Program-made: the position numbers and the translations under genes | Notes under the pieces: model-generated | Databases searched by the model: none | What the model saw: only the letters and a program-made list of their open reading frames with translations | What the model was told of the DNA's origin: nothing | In this document: positions 44,587 through 44,798 of the stretch, piece after piece | Layout of the letters: every line of letters begins with the position of its first letter | Position numbering within the stretch: position 1 is the first letter of the stretch | From: Gammaproteobacteria bacterium | GTDB taxonomy: Bacteria; Pseudomonadota; Gammaproteobacteria; Pseudomonadales; Pseudohongiellaceae | Direction: 5' to 3' | Assembly: GCA_028825335.1 (NCBI GenBank) | Contig: JAPKAI010000014.1 | Location: forward strand, 1-44,798 | DNA: 44,798 nt

Positions 44587-44798
44587 CTAGGAGCTGATCC
44601 CGGTGCCTCTTGCCATCAGCAGCGCCAGCACAGGGATTAACACTAGTAGTACTAGCTGAAACTTCAATAATACTCTCAGCAGCAGAGGTACCTCGATTGC
44701 TTCTTCCTCGGACTTGCTGTGTTTGTTAAAAAATATCGCGGGTGCGATAGCGCACAAGACCATCAGAGTAAATAGGCCAAGCTTGGCATGGAAGATGG
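44587..44798 (-). CDS. DUF2214 membrane protein, C-terminal part
   Basis: Runs off the right edge of the window; the last 70 codons are visible. IFHAKLGLFTLMVLCAIAPA, then VPLLLRVLLKFQLVLLVLIP and VLALLMARGTGISS are two hydrophobic helices with the KxGLF and LxALMARG patterns of DUF2214. Function unknown. It converges on the P1 peptidase gene with 14 bases between stops. Confidence 0.7.
   Translation of the reverse strand, partial: IFHAKLGLFTLMVLCAIAPAIFFNKHSKSEEEAIEVPLLLRVLLKFQLVLLVLIPVLALLMARGTGISS

Noticed and set aside
44575-44591. Terminator between the P1 peptidase and DUF2214 genes
   Set aside because: CCTAGC/GCTAGG can form a 6-bp stem, but neither strand has a T run after it.

Overview
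The window looks like chromosomal DNA of a marine-type gammaproteobacterium of moderate GC. The first 3.7 kb is the end of the spc operon and the whole alpha operon in the gammaproteobacterial order secY-rpmJ-rpsM-rpsK-rpsD-rpoA-rplQ, closed by a good intrinsic terminator. The rest has many exported hydrolases, an FadH-type dienoyl-CoA reductase, a SorAB-type sulfite dehydrogenase and TRAP/ABC uptake components, which fits a heterotroph. No intact tRNA or rRNA gene, transposase or CRISPR array was found.

Layout: 1-3.7 kb ribosomal/RNA polymerase genes, with two short inverted-repeat elements lodged between genes. 3.7-5.9 kb holds a class V aminotransferase and an EamA permease preceded by a (CT)13 tract. 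6.1-7.2 kb is a gene graveyard: the N-terminal part of a PilB/GspE-like ATPase broken by stops and frameshifts, fused to a pilin-like C-terminus. 7.3-10.75 kb (minus strand) is a tight glpK-phosphatase-DUF1499-LspA-like cluster. 10.9-21.5 kb (plus strand) is glpD followed by a glycerol ABC transporter of the Rhizobium GlpSTPQUV type. A 2.5 kb TolB-propeller/CehA-like gene is inserted between glpQ and glpU. Together glpK, glpD and the transporter form a complete route: periplasmic capture, import, phosphorylation, and oxidation to dihydroxyacetone phosphate.

21.5-33.9 kb carries single genes and small operons: an exported alpha/beta hydrolase, FadH, a HAD phosphatase, gamma-glutamyltransferase, MscS, an MBL-fold plus epoxide-hydrolase-like pair, an AmiD-like amidase and a leucine-rich-repeat protein. 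34-39 kb contains an NHL protein, an orphan TAXI binding lipoprotein and RhlE. The gaps between these genes carry a diverged, multi-hairpin repeat family whose one end looks like the 3' half of tRNA-Phe. 38.9-42.2 kb (minus) is a putative four-gene sulfite dehydrogenase operon. It is followed by an exported methyltransferase-fold protein, a P1 (DmpA-like) peptidase and the edge of a DUF2214 membrane protein.

The most interesting non-coding signal is two repeat families. Family A has termini resembling GGTCAGAGTAAAA. Family B is the tRNA-Phe-like hairpin repeat, with a compensatory base change between copies. The two often occur together. All functional calls were made by reading the sequence and its translations; no database search was possible.
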